Below, piece after piece: positions 53,825 through 61,676 of a stretch of DNA of 64,000 nt (its first letter is position 1; each line of letters begins with the position of its first letter). The translations under genes and the position numbers were made by a program. The notes beneath the pieces were generated by a model, which was not told the origin of the DNA, ran no database searches, and worked only from the letters and a program-made list of their open reading frames with translations. This DNA is from Actinomadura mexicana (lineage in GTDB: Bacteria > Actinomycetota > Actinomycetes > Streptosporangiales > Streptosporangiaceae): contig NZ_FZNP01000007.1 of NCBI RefSeq assembly GCF_900188105.1, positions 400,426 through 464,425 of the forward strand, read 5' to 3'.

Positions 53825-54865
53825 TTATCCCCTCTGCCCGCCCGCCGCCTCCCCGTCCGGCCCCGAGGGCGCCCCCTGCGGCGGGAAGCCCGGGCCCGGG
53901 TATCCGGCGATGCCGCCGGCCGCCGGGGCGTCCCCGACCTGGGAGTCTCCGAGCGGCGGGGACGGCCGGGACGGCTGGCGGACCCGCCCGCGCCAGCCCG
54001 TCACGGGCAGCCCGAACTTGGTGACCAGCCGGTCGGTGAACGGGGTGAGGTGCAGCCGGGCGAGCCGCACCGGCTCCGCGCCGCGGCGAACCTCCACCCG
54101 CGCGCCGGGCGGCAGGTCGAGCGTGCGGCGCCCGTCGCACCACAGCACCGCGCGGGGCGTGTCCGGCAGCACCTCCACCGCGACCGACGAGCGCGGCGAG
54201 ACCACCAGCGGGCGCGCGAACAGCGAGTGCGCGCTGATCGGCACGACGAGCATCGCCTCCACCTCCGGCCACACGACCGGGCCGCCGGCGGAGAAGGCGT
54301 ACGCGGTGGAGCCGGTCGGGGTGGCGCACACCACACCGTCGCAGCCCCAGTTGGACAGCGGCCGGCCGTCGATCTCGGCGACGACCTCCAGCATCCGCTC
54401 CCGCTCGGACTTCTCGATGCTGGCCTCGTTCAGCGCCCACGTCGTGCCGAGTACGGTGCCGTTGAGGCGGGCGGTGACGTCGACGGTCATGCGCTCCTCG
54501 ACGTCGTAGCGGCGGGTCATGACCCGGTCGACGGTCGCGGCGAGGTCCTCGCGCTCGGCCTCGGCGAGGAACCCGACGTGGCCGAGGTTGACGCCGAGCA
54601 GCGGCGTGCCCGAGCTGCGGGTGAGGTCGGCGGCGCGCAGCAGCGTCCCGTCGCCGCCGAGGACCATGACGACCTCGGCCTCGTCGGCGGCCGCGGCGGT
54701 GCTGGGCATGACCTCCACGCCCGTGCAGCCGATGTCGCCGGCCTCGCCGTCCAGGACCCGCACGCAGATCCCGGCCTCGCTGAGCCGCTCGATGACCAGC
54801 TGCGCGCTGCGGACCGCCTCGGGCCGCCCGGTGTGCGCCACGACCAGCACCGACCTTGTGCTCAT
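53825..54865 (-). CDS. nadK: NAD kinase
   Basis: The enzyme phosphorylates NAD to NADP. It has the GGDGTLLRAA motif, NLGHVGFLAE, and the conserved CDGVVCATPTGSTAYAFSAGGP loop. At 346 residues it carries a Pro/Gly-rich C-terminal extension of about 50 residues (from RQPSRPSPP) that is absent from most homologues and is probably disordered. It lies between tlyA and recN in the conserved actinobacterial order. Confidence 0.96.
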   Translation of the reverse strand: MSTRSVLVVAHTGRPEAVRSAQLVIERLSEAGICVRVLDGEAGDIGCTGVEVMPSTAAAADEAEVVMVLGGDGTLLRAADLTRSSGTPLLGVNLGHVGFLAEAEREDLAATVDRVMTRRYDVEERMTVDVTARLNGTVLGTTWALNEASIEKSERERMLEVVAEIDGRPLSNWGCDGVVCATPTGSTAYAFSAGGPVVWPEVEAMLVVPISAHSLFARPLVVSPRSSVAVEVLPDTPRAVLWCDGRRTLDLPPGARVEVRRGAEPVRLARLHLTPFTDRLVTKFGLPVTGWRGRVRQPSRPSPPLGDSQVGDAPAAGGIAGYPGPGFPPQGAPSGPDGEAAGGQRG

Positions 54866-54977
54866 GCTCTCGCCCCACTCCTCGACGCGCTCCGGCGTAC
54901 GGACGTCTGGACAGACGTCCCCGCGCGGGACGTTCCCGGTTTCGCCGCCCTCTGTACGCGCGGTGCGCCGCCGCCGC

Positions 54978-55781
54978 TCACCGCGGGCCCTCCGCGATGG
55001 CCTTCGCCAGGGCCTCCTCGTCCAGCGGCGGCGCTCCCGCGCGCAGCCACAGGAAGTACTCCACGTTGCCGGACGGCCCCGGCAGCGGGCTCGCCGCCAC
55101 CCCGAGGACGCCGAGGCCGAGCGTCGCCGCGTGCCCTGCCACCCCGCGCACCGCGTCGGCGCGCAGCTCCGGGTCGCGGACGACGCCGCCCGCGCCGACC
55201 CGGTCCTTGCCTACTTCGAACTGCGGTTTCACCATGACCGCGTAGTCGGCCTCGGAAGTCGCGCACCGCTGGGCCGGCCCGAGGACGAGCTTGAGCGAGA
55301 TGAACGACAGGTCGCCGACGACGAGGCTCGGCGGCGCGCCGGCGAGCATCCCCGGCTCCAGGTCGCGGATGTTGACCCGCTCCAGGACGGTGACGCGGTC
55401 GTCGGTCCGCAGCGACCAGGCGATCTGCCCGTACCCGACGTCGACCGCGTACACGTGCGCCGCGCCCGCGCGCAGCAGGACGTCGGTGAACCCGCCGGTG
55501 GAGGCGCCCGCGTCCAGGCAGACCCGGCCCCGGGCGTCCAGGCCGGCGAACGCCTCCAGCGCGCCGGCGAGCTTGTGCCCGCCGCGCGAGACGTACTCCG
55601 GGCCGCCGCCGCCGTCGGCCACGACGATCGCGGCCCCGGCCTCGACCTGCGTGGCCGCCTTCGCCGCGGTCTGCCCGCCGACGCGGACCCGGCCGTCGCC
55701 GATCAGCTGCCCGGCCTGCTCCCGCGACCGGGCCAGCCCGCGGCGGACCAGTTCGGCGTCCAGGCGGCGCCGGCTACTCAC
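54978..55781 (-). CDS. tlyA: TlyA rRNA 2'-O-methyltransferase
   Basis: At 267 residues it has an N-terminal S4 RNA-binding domain (RLDAELVRRGLARSREQAG) and an FtsJ-like methyltransferase. SAM-site ASTGGFTDVLL and the K-D-K-E tetrad region (RGGHKLAGALEAF, VMVKPQFE) are present. TlyA methylates 16S and 23S rRNA at sites that confer capreomycin sensitivity. The GTG start at 55781 overlaps the upstream small gene by 8 nt. Confidence 0.95.
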   Translation of the reverse strand: MSSRRRLDAELVRRGLARSREQAGQLIGDGRVRVGGQTAAKAATQVEAGAAIVVADGGGGPEYVSRGGHKLAGALEAFAGLDARGRVCLDAGASTGGFTDVLLRAGAAHVYAVDVGYGQIAWSLRTDDRVTVLERVNIRDLEPGMLAGAPPSLVVGDLSFISLKLVLGPAQRCATSEADYAVMVKPQFEVGKDRVGAGGVVRDPELRADAVRGVAGHAATLGLGVLGVAASPLPGPSGNVEYFLWLRAGAPPLDEEALAKAIAEGPR

Positions 55782-56022
55782 GGGGGCGCAGGGCGTCGGG
55801 GAAGGCGGGCCGGGGCGGCGCGGGCCGCTCGTCCTGGCCGGCGGCCGCGAGGAGCTCCTGGAGCCGCTGGTGGACGTCCTCGAAGACCTCCACGTGCGCG
55901 GCGACGGGCCGCCCGCCGAGCCGGCCGAGGAGGGCGACGGCGGCGTCCACGCGCGGGTCGCCGGTCGGATCGGGCGGCGGCGCCGCCGGGAACTCCGGCT
56001 CCTCCGCGGCCTCGTCGGACAT
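55774..56022 (-). CDS. Small conserved actinobacterial protein upstream of tlyA
   Basis: This 82-residue protein has an acidic/Pro-rich start and a short helical core (DAAVALLGRLGGRPVAAHVEVFEDVHQRLQELL), as in the small gene just before tlyA in mycobacteria and streptomycetes. GGGAGG lies 8 nt before ATG 56022; GTG at 56025 is an alternative. It overlaps tlyA by 8 nt. The function is unknown. Confidence 0.8.
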   Translation of the reverse strand: MSDEAAEEPEFPAAPPPDPTGDPRVDAAVALLGRLGGRPVAAHVEVFEDVHQRLQELLAAAGQDERPAPPRPAFPDALRPRE

Positions 56023-56136
56023 CACGTTTACCTCCCAGTGCTCCCGGAGCGCACGCGACGAGTCGCCTCCGGCTCACCATGAACGCTACCGTCCCTGAAC
56101 GACATCGATGCCGGACGAACGGGGAACGGCCTGACC

Positions 56137-56478
56137 ATGGCGAACGAGGAGGAGTGCCGTGCGGCGCTGGGGCGCGTCGCGGCGCGCCTGGCGGAGGTGG
56201 ACGCCGACCGGCTCGCCGAGCACGTCGTGGAGCGGACGATCAGCTGCCGGGTCGCGGACCTCGGGCTGGCCTTCCGCAGCCGGCTCCACGGGGGCGGCCT
56301 CGACCCGTTCGAGCGCGACGAGGACCCCGGGGCCGCGCAGGTGCGCCTCACCGTGGACAGCGACGACCTCGTCGCGATGGCCTTCGACGAGCTGAGCCCG
56401 GCCAAGGCGTGGACCGCCGGCCGGCTGAAGATCGAGGCGAGCATCTTCGACCTTCTCCGGCTGCGCAAACTCCTCTGA
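56137..56478 (+). CDS. SCP2 sterol-binding-domain protein
   Basis: A 113-residue protein with a stand-alone SCP2 fold, ending DELSPAKAWTAGRLKIEASIFDLLRLRKLL, the typical C-terminal helix pair. SCP2 domains bind lipids. It interrupts the otherwise single-strand HAD-tlyA-nadK run and faces the HAD gene convergently. Confidence 0.85.
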   Translation: MANEEECRAALGRVAARLAEVDADRLAEHVVERTISCRVADLGLAFRSRLHGGGLDPFERDEDPGAAQVRLTVDSDDLVAMAFDELSPAKAWTAGRLKIEASIFDLLRLRKLL

Positions 56479-56523
56479 CCGGCGCCCGGCCGGCTCGCCG
56501 CCGGCGGTCCATGGGCCTCGGCC

Positions 56524-57525
56524 TCAGAGCGAGAGACTCTCCAGGGCCCCGGTGAGGGCCTCCGGAGGCGGCGGCTCCTCGCTCTCCCAGGCGGCGGACG
56601 CGAGGGCGCGGAGGCCGTCGTGGGGGTCGCCGGATCCGCTGAGCGCGAACGCTTCCCCGTCGCGGCGCGCCGTCCAGCCGCCGCACCGATGGGCGCCGTC
56701 CTCCCGGACGGTCTCCGGGTGCGGGACGAGCAGGCCGGACAGGTCCGGCGCGAGGTAGGTGGGGCGCCGGTGGGGCGGGGCGGTGAGCGCCTGGAGGTGG
56801 CCGGTGACGCCGGTGAAGACGAGGAGGCTGTCGGCGCCGCCGTTGTGGGCGCCCTCGATGTCGGTGTCGAGGCGGTCGCCGACCACCAGCGGCCGCTCGG
56901 CGCCGGTGCGCAGGATCGACTCCTGGTGCAGCGGCCGCTCGGGCTTGCCGGTGATGACCGGCTCCACGCCGGTGGCGGAGCTGATCACGCGGAGGAGGGC
57001 CCCGTTGCCCGGATGGGGAGGGCCTTCGCCGCCGGGGATGGTCAGGTCGCCGTTGGAGCCGACGAACAGGGCGCCCATGCTCACCGCCTGGGCGCCCTCG
57101 GACAGCAGCCCGTACCCGAGGCCGGGATGGAAGCCCTGCACGACGGCCGGGGGACGACGCGACGCGGTCGACACCGGGCGCAGACCTTGCTGGTGAAGGG
57201 CGTGACGCAATCCCGTTCCGCCCACCACGAGCACCTCCGACCCGGCGGGCAGGCGTTCGGCCAGCAGGCGGGCGGCGGCCTGCGCGGAGGTCACCACGTC
57301 CGACGCCTCGGCGGGGACGCCGACCTCGGTGAGCAGCGCCGCGACCGCCGAAGGCGTCCGCGACGCGTTGTTGGTCACGAACGCCAGCCGCTGCCCGGCC
57401 GCGCGCGCCTTCGCGAGCGACTCCGCCGCCGCGGGGACGGGCCTGCGGCCGACGTAGACGACCCCGTCCAGGTCGAGCAGGGCGACGTCGTACGCCTCGC
57501 TCAGGGGGCGGTCGCTGCCTTTCAT
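56524..57525 (-). CDS. HAD-IIA family sugar-phosphatase-like hydrolase
   Basis: The 333-residue protein has motif I DLDGVVYVG, motif II TNNAS, the lysine ITGKPERPLHQ and motif IV GDRLDTDIEGAHNGG. These mark NagD/4-nitrophenylphosphatase-type HAD enzymes. The start MKGSDRPLSEAYD at 57525 has AGGAG 4 nt upstream. The homologue in mycobacteria is Rv1692, reported to dephosphorylate glycerol 3-phosphate. Confidence 0.9.
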   Translation of the reverse strand: MKGSDRPLSEAYDVALLDLDGVVYVGRRPVPAAAESLAKARAAGQRLAFVTNNASRTPSAVAALLTEVGVPAEASDVVTSAQAAARLLAERLPAGSEVLVVGGTGLRHALHQQGLRPVSTASRRPPAVVQGFHPGLGYGLLSEGAQAVSMGALFVGSNGDLTIPGGEGPPHPGNGALLRVISSATGVEPVITGKPERPLHQESILRTGAERPLVVGDRLDTDIEGAHNGGADSLLVFTGVTGHLQALTAPPHRRPTYLAPDLSGLLVPHPETVREDGAHRCGGWTARRDGEAFALSGSGDPHDGLRALASAAWESEEPPPPEALTGALESLSL

Positions 57526-57589
57526 CGCGCTCCTTATGCCGGTCATGCCTGCGATCGTACGGGGGTGTTACCGCCAGGTAATGGGTGGG

Positions 57590-58033
57590 TCAGCGCCGGG
57601 ACGCGAGGGTGGCTCTGGCGTGCTGCAACGCCCGCGCGTAGTCCTTGTTCTCCGGGCGCATGGCCGCGGCGAGCGCGAGATGCTCGACGGCGGCCTCGAA
57701 GTCGCCCATCCGGCTGAGCGACAGCCCCAGCCCGAACCGTGCGTAGTCCTCGGCGGGCTCCTCCTCCACGATCCCGCGGAAGCTTGCGGCCGCCGCTCCG
57801 AACCGCCGCGCCCCGAACTGGGCGCGGGCGAGCGCCTCGCGGATGCTGTGCGACTGCGGCTCGGCCTCGGCCGCCCTGGTCAGCAGCTGCAACGCCGCCG
57901 CGGCGCTGCCCGCCCGCAGCAGTTCGAGGCCCCGCGTGTACCACTCGTAGACCCCGCCCCGCGGCGAGTCCGCATGCTCGGCCGCGTCCTCTCGTGGGGA
58001 ATCCTCCGGCCGTCCGGGTCCTTGAGTACTCAT
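57590..58033 (-). CDS. Small TPR protein
   Basis: This 147-residue protein has an acidic N-terminal tail and about three TPR units (WYTRGLELLRAGSAAAALQLL, EALARAQFGARRFGAAAASF, YARFGLGLSLSRMGDFEAAVEHL). The start ATG at 58033 follows GAGGGGAGG. It lies just upstream of the HAD gene, 64 bp away. It is probably a scaffolding protein; the partner is unknown. Confidence 0.87.
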   Translation of the reverse strand: MSTQGPGRPEDSPREDAAEHADSPRGGVYEWYTRGLELLRAGSAAAALQLLTRAAEAEPQSHSIREALARAQFGARRFGAAAASFRGIVEEEPAEDYARFGLGLSLSRMGDFEAAVEHLALAAAMRPENKDYARALQHARATLASRR

Positions 58034-58105
58034 GTGGACCTCCCCTCGGACATCGATCACTACGACCGTACCCGCCGCGGCACCGCACGCCCTCCGCTGA
58101 ATACC

Positions 58106-59455
58106 ATGCCCAGCGTGGACGACGACCTGTCCTCGGGTCTCGGCCCGGAGGAGTTCAGCGCACGCGTCTTCGGGACGGCGGCCCCGCGCACGGGCGGCGG
58201 CCTGGAGCTGGCCCCGTTCCGCGGCGTCCGCTTCGTCCCCGAGGTGGCCGGCGACCTGGCATCGGTGACCATGCCGCCGTACGACCTGATCGACGAGGCG
58301 GCGGCGCTGCGGCTGCTCGCGGAGGGCGGCCACAACATCATCCGGCTCAACCTCCCGCGCGCCGCCGGGGAGACCTACGACGCCGCCGGCCGGCGGCTGC
58401 GCCGCTGGCTGGACCGCGGCGCGCTCACCGTCGACCCGGAACCGGCCCTGTACGTCTACGAGGCGGCCCGCGGCGGGACCGTCCTGCAGCGCGGCCTGAT
58501 CGGCGGCCTCGGCCTGCGCGCGGAGTCCGACGGCGTCGTGCTGCCGCACGAGAACGTCTTCCCCGGCCCGGTCCGCGACCGGCTCGCGCTGATGGCGGCG
58601 GCCAACGCCAACCTGGAGCCGATCTTCCTGGTGTACGAGGGCGGCGGGGACGCGGCCGGTGTCGTCGACCGCGCCGCGGCCGGGACCCCGCTGATGGAGT
58701 TCGACGCCGACGACGGGCTGACGCACCGGCTGTGGCGCCTCACCGACCCGGGCCTGCACGCGCGGGTGTCCGCCGACCTGCGCGGCAAGCAGGCCCTCAT
58801 CGCGGACGGCCACCACCGCTACGCCACCTACCGCGCCCTCCAGGCACGCCGCCACGCGGCCGGCGACGGCCCCGGCCCCTGGGACGCCGGGCTGGCCCTG
58901 CTGGTCGACTCGACGCGCTACCCGCCGCATCTGGGCGCCATCCACCGCGTGCTTCCCGGGCTCCGGCCGGACGTCGCGTTGGACAAGGCCGGCCAGGTCT
59001 TCAGCGTGACCGGCTTCCCGGACGAGGGCGAGGCCTTGGAGGCGCTCACCCGCGCGGAGGGGCCCGCGTTCCTTCTCGGCGGCGGCGCCTCCCTGCACCT
59101 GCTCACCGGCCCAGATCCGGACGCCCTGCGCGAGGCCATGCCGCCCGAGCATTCCCCCCGCTGGCGGGCGCTCGACACCGCCGTCCTCGACCACCTGCTG
59201 ATCGGCGGGGTGTGGGGCGTCCCGGAGAACGAGAACGCCATCGAGGTGGTGCACGACGACCCCTCCGCCGCCGTCGCCCGTGCCCGCCACAGCGGCGGGA
59301 CGGCCGTGATCCTGAATCCGCTCAAGGTCGAGGACGTGCTGGCGGTCGCCGGCGGGGGCGAACGCGTGCCGCGCAAGTCCACCTCGTTCGGCCCCAAGCC
59401 CCGCACCGGCCTCGTCCTGCGGCTCCTCGACCCGGACGACCCGCAGGAGCCATGA
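58106..59455 (+). CDS. DUF1015 family protein
   Basis: At 449 residues it has the family's ADGHHRYATYRAL and PLKVEDVLAVAGGGERVPRKSTSFGPKP end. The family is found across bacteria, often in metabolic clusters; an enzyme function is likely but unproven. The ATG at 58106 has no ribosome site and is divergent from the TPR gene by 72 bp. Confidence 0.9.
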   Translation: MPSVDDDLSSGLGPEEFSARVFGTAAPRTGGGLELAPFRGVRFVPEVAGDLASVTMPPYDLIDEAAALRLLAEGGHNIIRLNLPRAAGETYDAAGRRLRRWLDRGALTVDPEPALYVYEAARGGTVLQRGLIGGLGLRAESDGVVLPHENVFPGPVRDRLALMAAANANLEPIFLVYEGGGDAAGVVDRAAAGTPLMEFDADDGLTHRLWRLTDPGLHARVSADLRGKQALIADGHHRYATYRALQARRHAAGDGPGPWDAGLALLVDSTRYPPHLGAIHRVLPGLRPDVALDKAGQVFSVTGFPDEGEALEALTRAEGPAFLLGGGASLHLLTGPDPDALREAMPPEHSPRWRALDTAVLDHLLIGGVWGVPENENAIEVVHDDPSAAVARARHSGGTAVILNPLKVEDVLAVAGGGERVPRKSTSFGPKPRTGLVLRLLDPDDPQEP

Positions 59456-59462
59456 TCGGGGG

Positions 59463-60401
59463 ATGGACACCACGACCACGATCACGCCGCTCGGCGGGGA
59501 CGTCTACGAGATCGACACGCGGATGGCCGGATACACCGGCATCACCGCCGGATACCTGATCCTCTCCGACCGGCCATGCCTGGTGGAGCCGGGCACGTCC
59601 GGCTCGGCGCCCGTCGTGCAGGCCGCCCTTCGCGAGATGGGCGTGGGGCCGGACGATCTGGCGAGCGTCGTCGTGACGCACATCCACCTCGACCACGCGG
59701 GCGGCGTCGGCGACATCGCCGGCATGTACCCGCGCGCGGAGGTCGTCGTCCACGAGAAGGGCGCGCGCCACCTGGCGGACCCGTCCCGCCTCATGCGCAG
59801 CGCCCGCATGGTCTACGGGGACAGCCTCGACACCCTGTTCGGCGAGCTGAAGCCCACGGACGCCGCGCGGATCCGCGCCGTGGAGGACACCGGCGTGATC
59901 GACCTCGGCGGCGGGCGGCGGCTGGAGTCGCACTACTCCCCCGGCCACGCCAAGCACCACGTCGGGCTGGTCGACTCGCAGACCGGCGACCTCTACGTGG
60001 GCGACGCCGCCGGCATCTACGTCCCGGAGACGGCGGACGTGCTGCCCGCCACGCCGCCCCCGGACTTCGACCTCGACACGGCGCTGGAGTCGCTCGGCAG
60101 GTTCCGGTCGCTGGGCCCGCAGCGGCTGCTGTTCGCGCACTACGGGCCCGTGCGGGAGGTCGAGGACACGCTGGAGCGCTCGGCGGAGGAGCTGCGGATC
60201 TGGGTGGACACCGTCCGGCACGCCCGCGACCAGGGCCTGGACCTCGACCACGCCGTCGCGATGGTCGTCGACCGCACCAGGGGCCGCTACTCGTCCGTGG
60301 GCGACGGCATCGATCCCGAACTGGCCGCCAAGTACGAGATCCTCAACAGCGCCGAGAGCAACGTCGCCGGCATCATGCACGCCCTCGACCGGCACGCCTA
60401 G
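59463..60401 (+). CDS. Metallo-beta-lactamase-fold hydrolase
   Basis: This 312-residue protein has THIHLDHAGG, a later His (SPGHAKHH) and Asp (VGDAAGIY), and FAHYGP, the glyoxalase II/RNase Z-type metal motifs. A helical C-terminal region (from about 235) is added. It lies 7 bp after the DUF1015 gene in the same direction and is probably co-transcribed. The substrate is unknown. Confidence 0.85.
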   Translation: MDTTTTITPLGGDVYEIDTRMAGYTGITAGYLILSDRPCLVEPGTSGSAPVVQAALREMGVGPDDLASVVVTHIHLDHAGGVGDIAGMYPRAEVVVHEKGARHLADPSRLMRSARMVYGDSLDTLFGELKPTDAARIRAVEDTGVIDLGGGRRLESHYSPGHAKHHVGLVDSQTGDLYVGDAAGIYVPETADVLPATPPPDFDLDTALESLGRFRSLGPQRLLFAHYGPVREVEDTLERSAEELRIWVDTVRHARDQGLDLDHAVAMVVDRTRGRYSSVGDGIDPELAAKYEILNSAESNVAGIMHALDRHA

Positions 60402-60408
60402 CGACGCG

Positions 60409-61575
60409 TCAGCGGCGGAACGGGCCGGTCACCTCGAAGGTGTAGCCGTCCGTCCCCGCCACGAACCCGCTCTTGCCGCGCTGGGACGAGAAGTACAGGC
60501 GCGACCCGTCCGGGCTGAACGCCGTCCCGGTGACCTCCGACTCGTCGTGGCCGACCACGCGCAGGAACGGCGTCACGACCCCCTCGGCGGTGATGAGGTT
60601 GATCTCCATGTTGTCGCCGTCCTCGGCGACGTAGAGGTCACCGGACGCCGTGGCGGTCACCGCGTCGACCCCGTGCAGGGGCGCCTCGCCGCTGGTGACG
60701 AGGTCGTCGTCGTAGGCGATGTCCAGCCGCGCGGCGGCCGCGTCGTACGCCCACACACGGTTGTCGCCCTTGGTGGTGAAGTAGCAGACGCCGCGCGTGT
60801 AGTAGCAGCCCTCACCGCCGTGGAAGCGCATGGCGCCGTCCACCTGGTCCCGGGTCGGAGTGAGCCACACCTGAGGGTTCGGCACCCTCGCCCATCGGAC
60901 GGGGCCCGTTCCGGATCCGACCAGCACTTCGAGCGTCCCGGACGACAGGTCGCCCCAGGTCTGCGGCCGGAACCTGTAGAAGCAGCCGTCCGACTGGTCC
61001 TCGGTGAGGTAGACGGCCTTGCGCTCGGGGTCGGAGGCCGCCGCCTCGTGCTTGAACCGGCCCAGCGCCGGGCGGGACACCGCCCCCTTCTGGCCGCGCG
61101 GGTCCGTCTCGTGGACGAGGCCGAGGTCGTGCTCCTCGCACGACAGCCACGTCCCCCACGGCGTGGCCCCTCCGGAGCAGTTCAGCGAGGTGCCGTTCAG
61201 GATCCGGTACGCCGACGTGACCTTCCCGGACGCGTCGAACCTCATGGCCGACACCCCGCCCACCGCGGGCACCTCCGAGTTGCTGACGTAGATCCAGCCG
61301 TCCCCGTCGCGGAAGCACGCGCCACCGTCGGGGGCCGGATGCCAGGTGTACCTCGTCCCTTCGACGCGCTGGAGCGAGCGCGCCACGACCCGGCTGGTGA
61401 ATCCCTGCGGCAACTGCACTCCGTTACCGTCCGCGGCGAGCAGCGGCCCGTACGGGCTCGGCCCGGGCTGCGCGGGCCCCGATGCGAAGGCCCGCTGCCA
61501 CAGGGCGCCCGAGAAGGCGGTCGTCCCGCCGGCGACGGCGGCGGCGCGCAGGAACGTGCGTCGGTCCAAGGGCAT
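60409..61575 (-). CDS. Tat-exported PhoX-family protein
   Basis: The 388-residue precursor starts MPLDRRTFLRAAAVAGGTTAFSGAL with signal R-R-T-F-L-R. It has the PhoX/DUF839 core (NCSGGATPWGTWLSCEEHD, SGDLYVAEDGDNMEI and YFSSQRGKSG). PhoX-type enzymes are calcium/iron phosphatases. This member is shorter than classical PhoX (about 450-600 residues), so phosphatase activity is not assured. The start follows TGGAG. Confidence 0.85.
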   Translation of the reverse strand: MPLDRRTFLRAAAVAGGTTAFSGALWQRAFASGPAQPGPSPYGPLLAADGNGVQLPQGFTSRVVARSLQRVEGTRYTWHPAPDGGACFRDGDGWIYVSNSEVPAVGGVSAMRFDASGKVTSAYRILNGTSLNCSGGATPWGTWLSCEEHDLGLVHETDPRGQKGAVSRPALGRFKHEAAASDPERKAVYLTEDQSDGCFYRFRPQTWGDLSSGTLEVLVGSGTGPVRWARVPNPQVWLTPTRDQVDGAMRFHGGEGCYYTRGVCYFTTKGDNRVWAYDAAAARLDIAYDDDLVTSGEAPLHGVDAVTATASGDLYVAEDGDNMEINLITAEGVVTPFLRVVGHDESEVTGTAFSPDGSRLYFSSQRGKSGFVAGTDGYTFEVTGPFRR

Positions 61576-61676
61576 GGCAACTCCAAAGAGTCTCCGCCGG
61601 ACGCATCCGGCGGCCCCCCGAACGGCGCGGTCCCGTGAATATCCGGGAAAGCTACCCGCCAGTCAAGTACCGGAGG

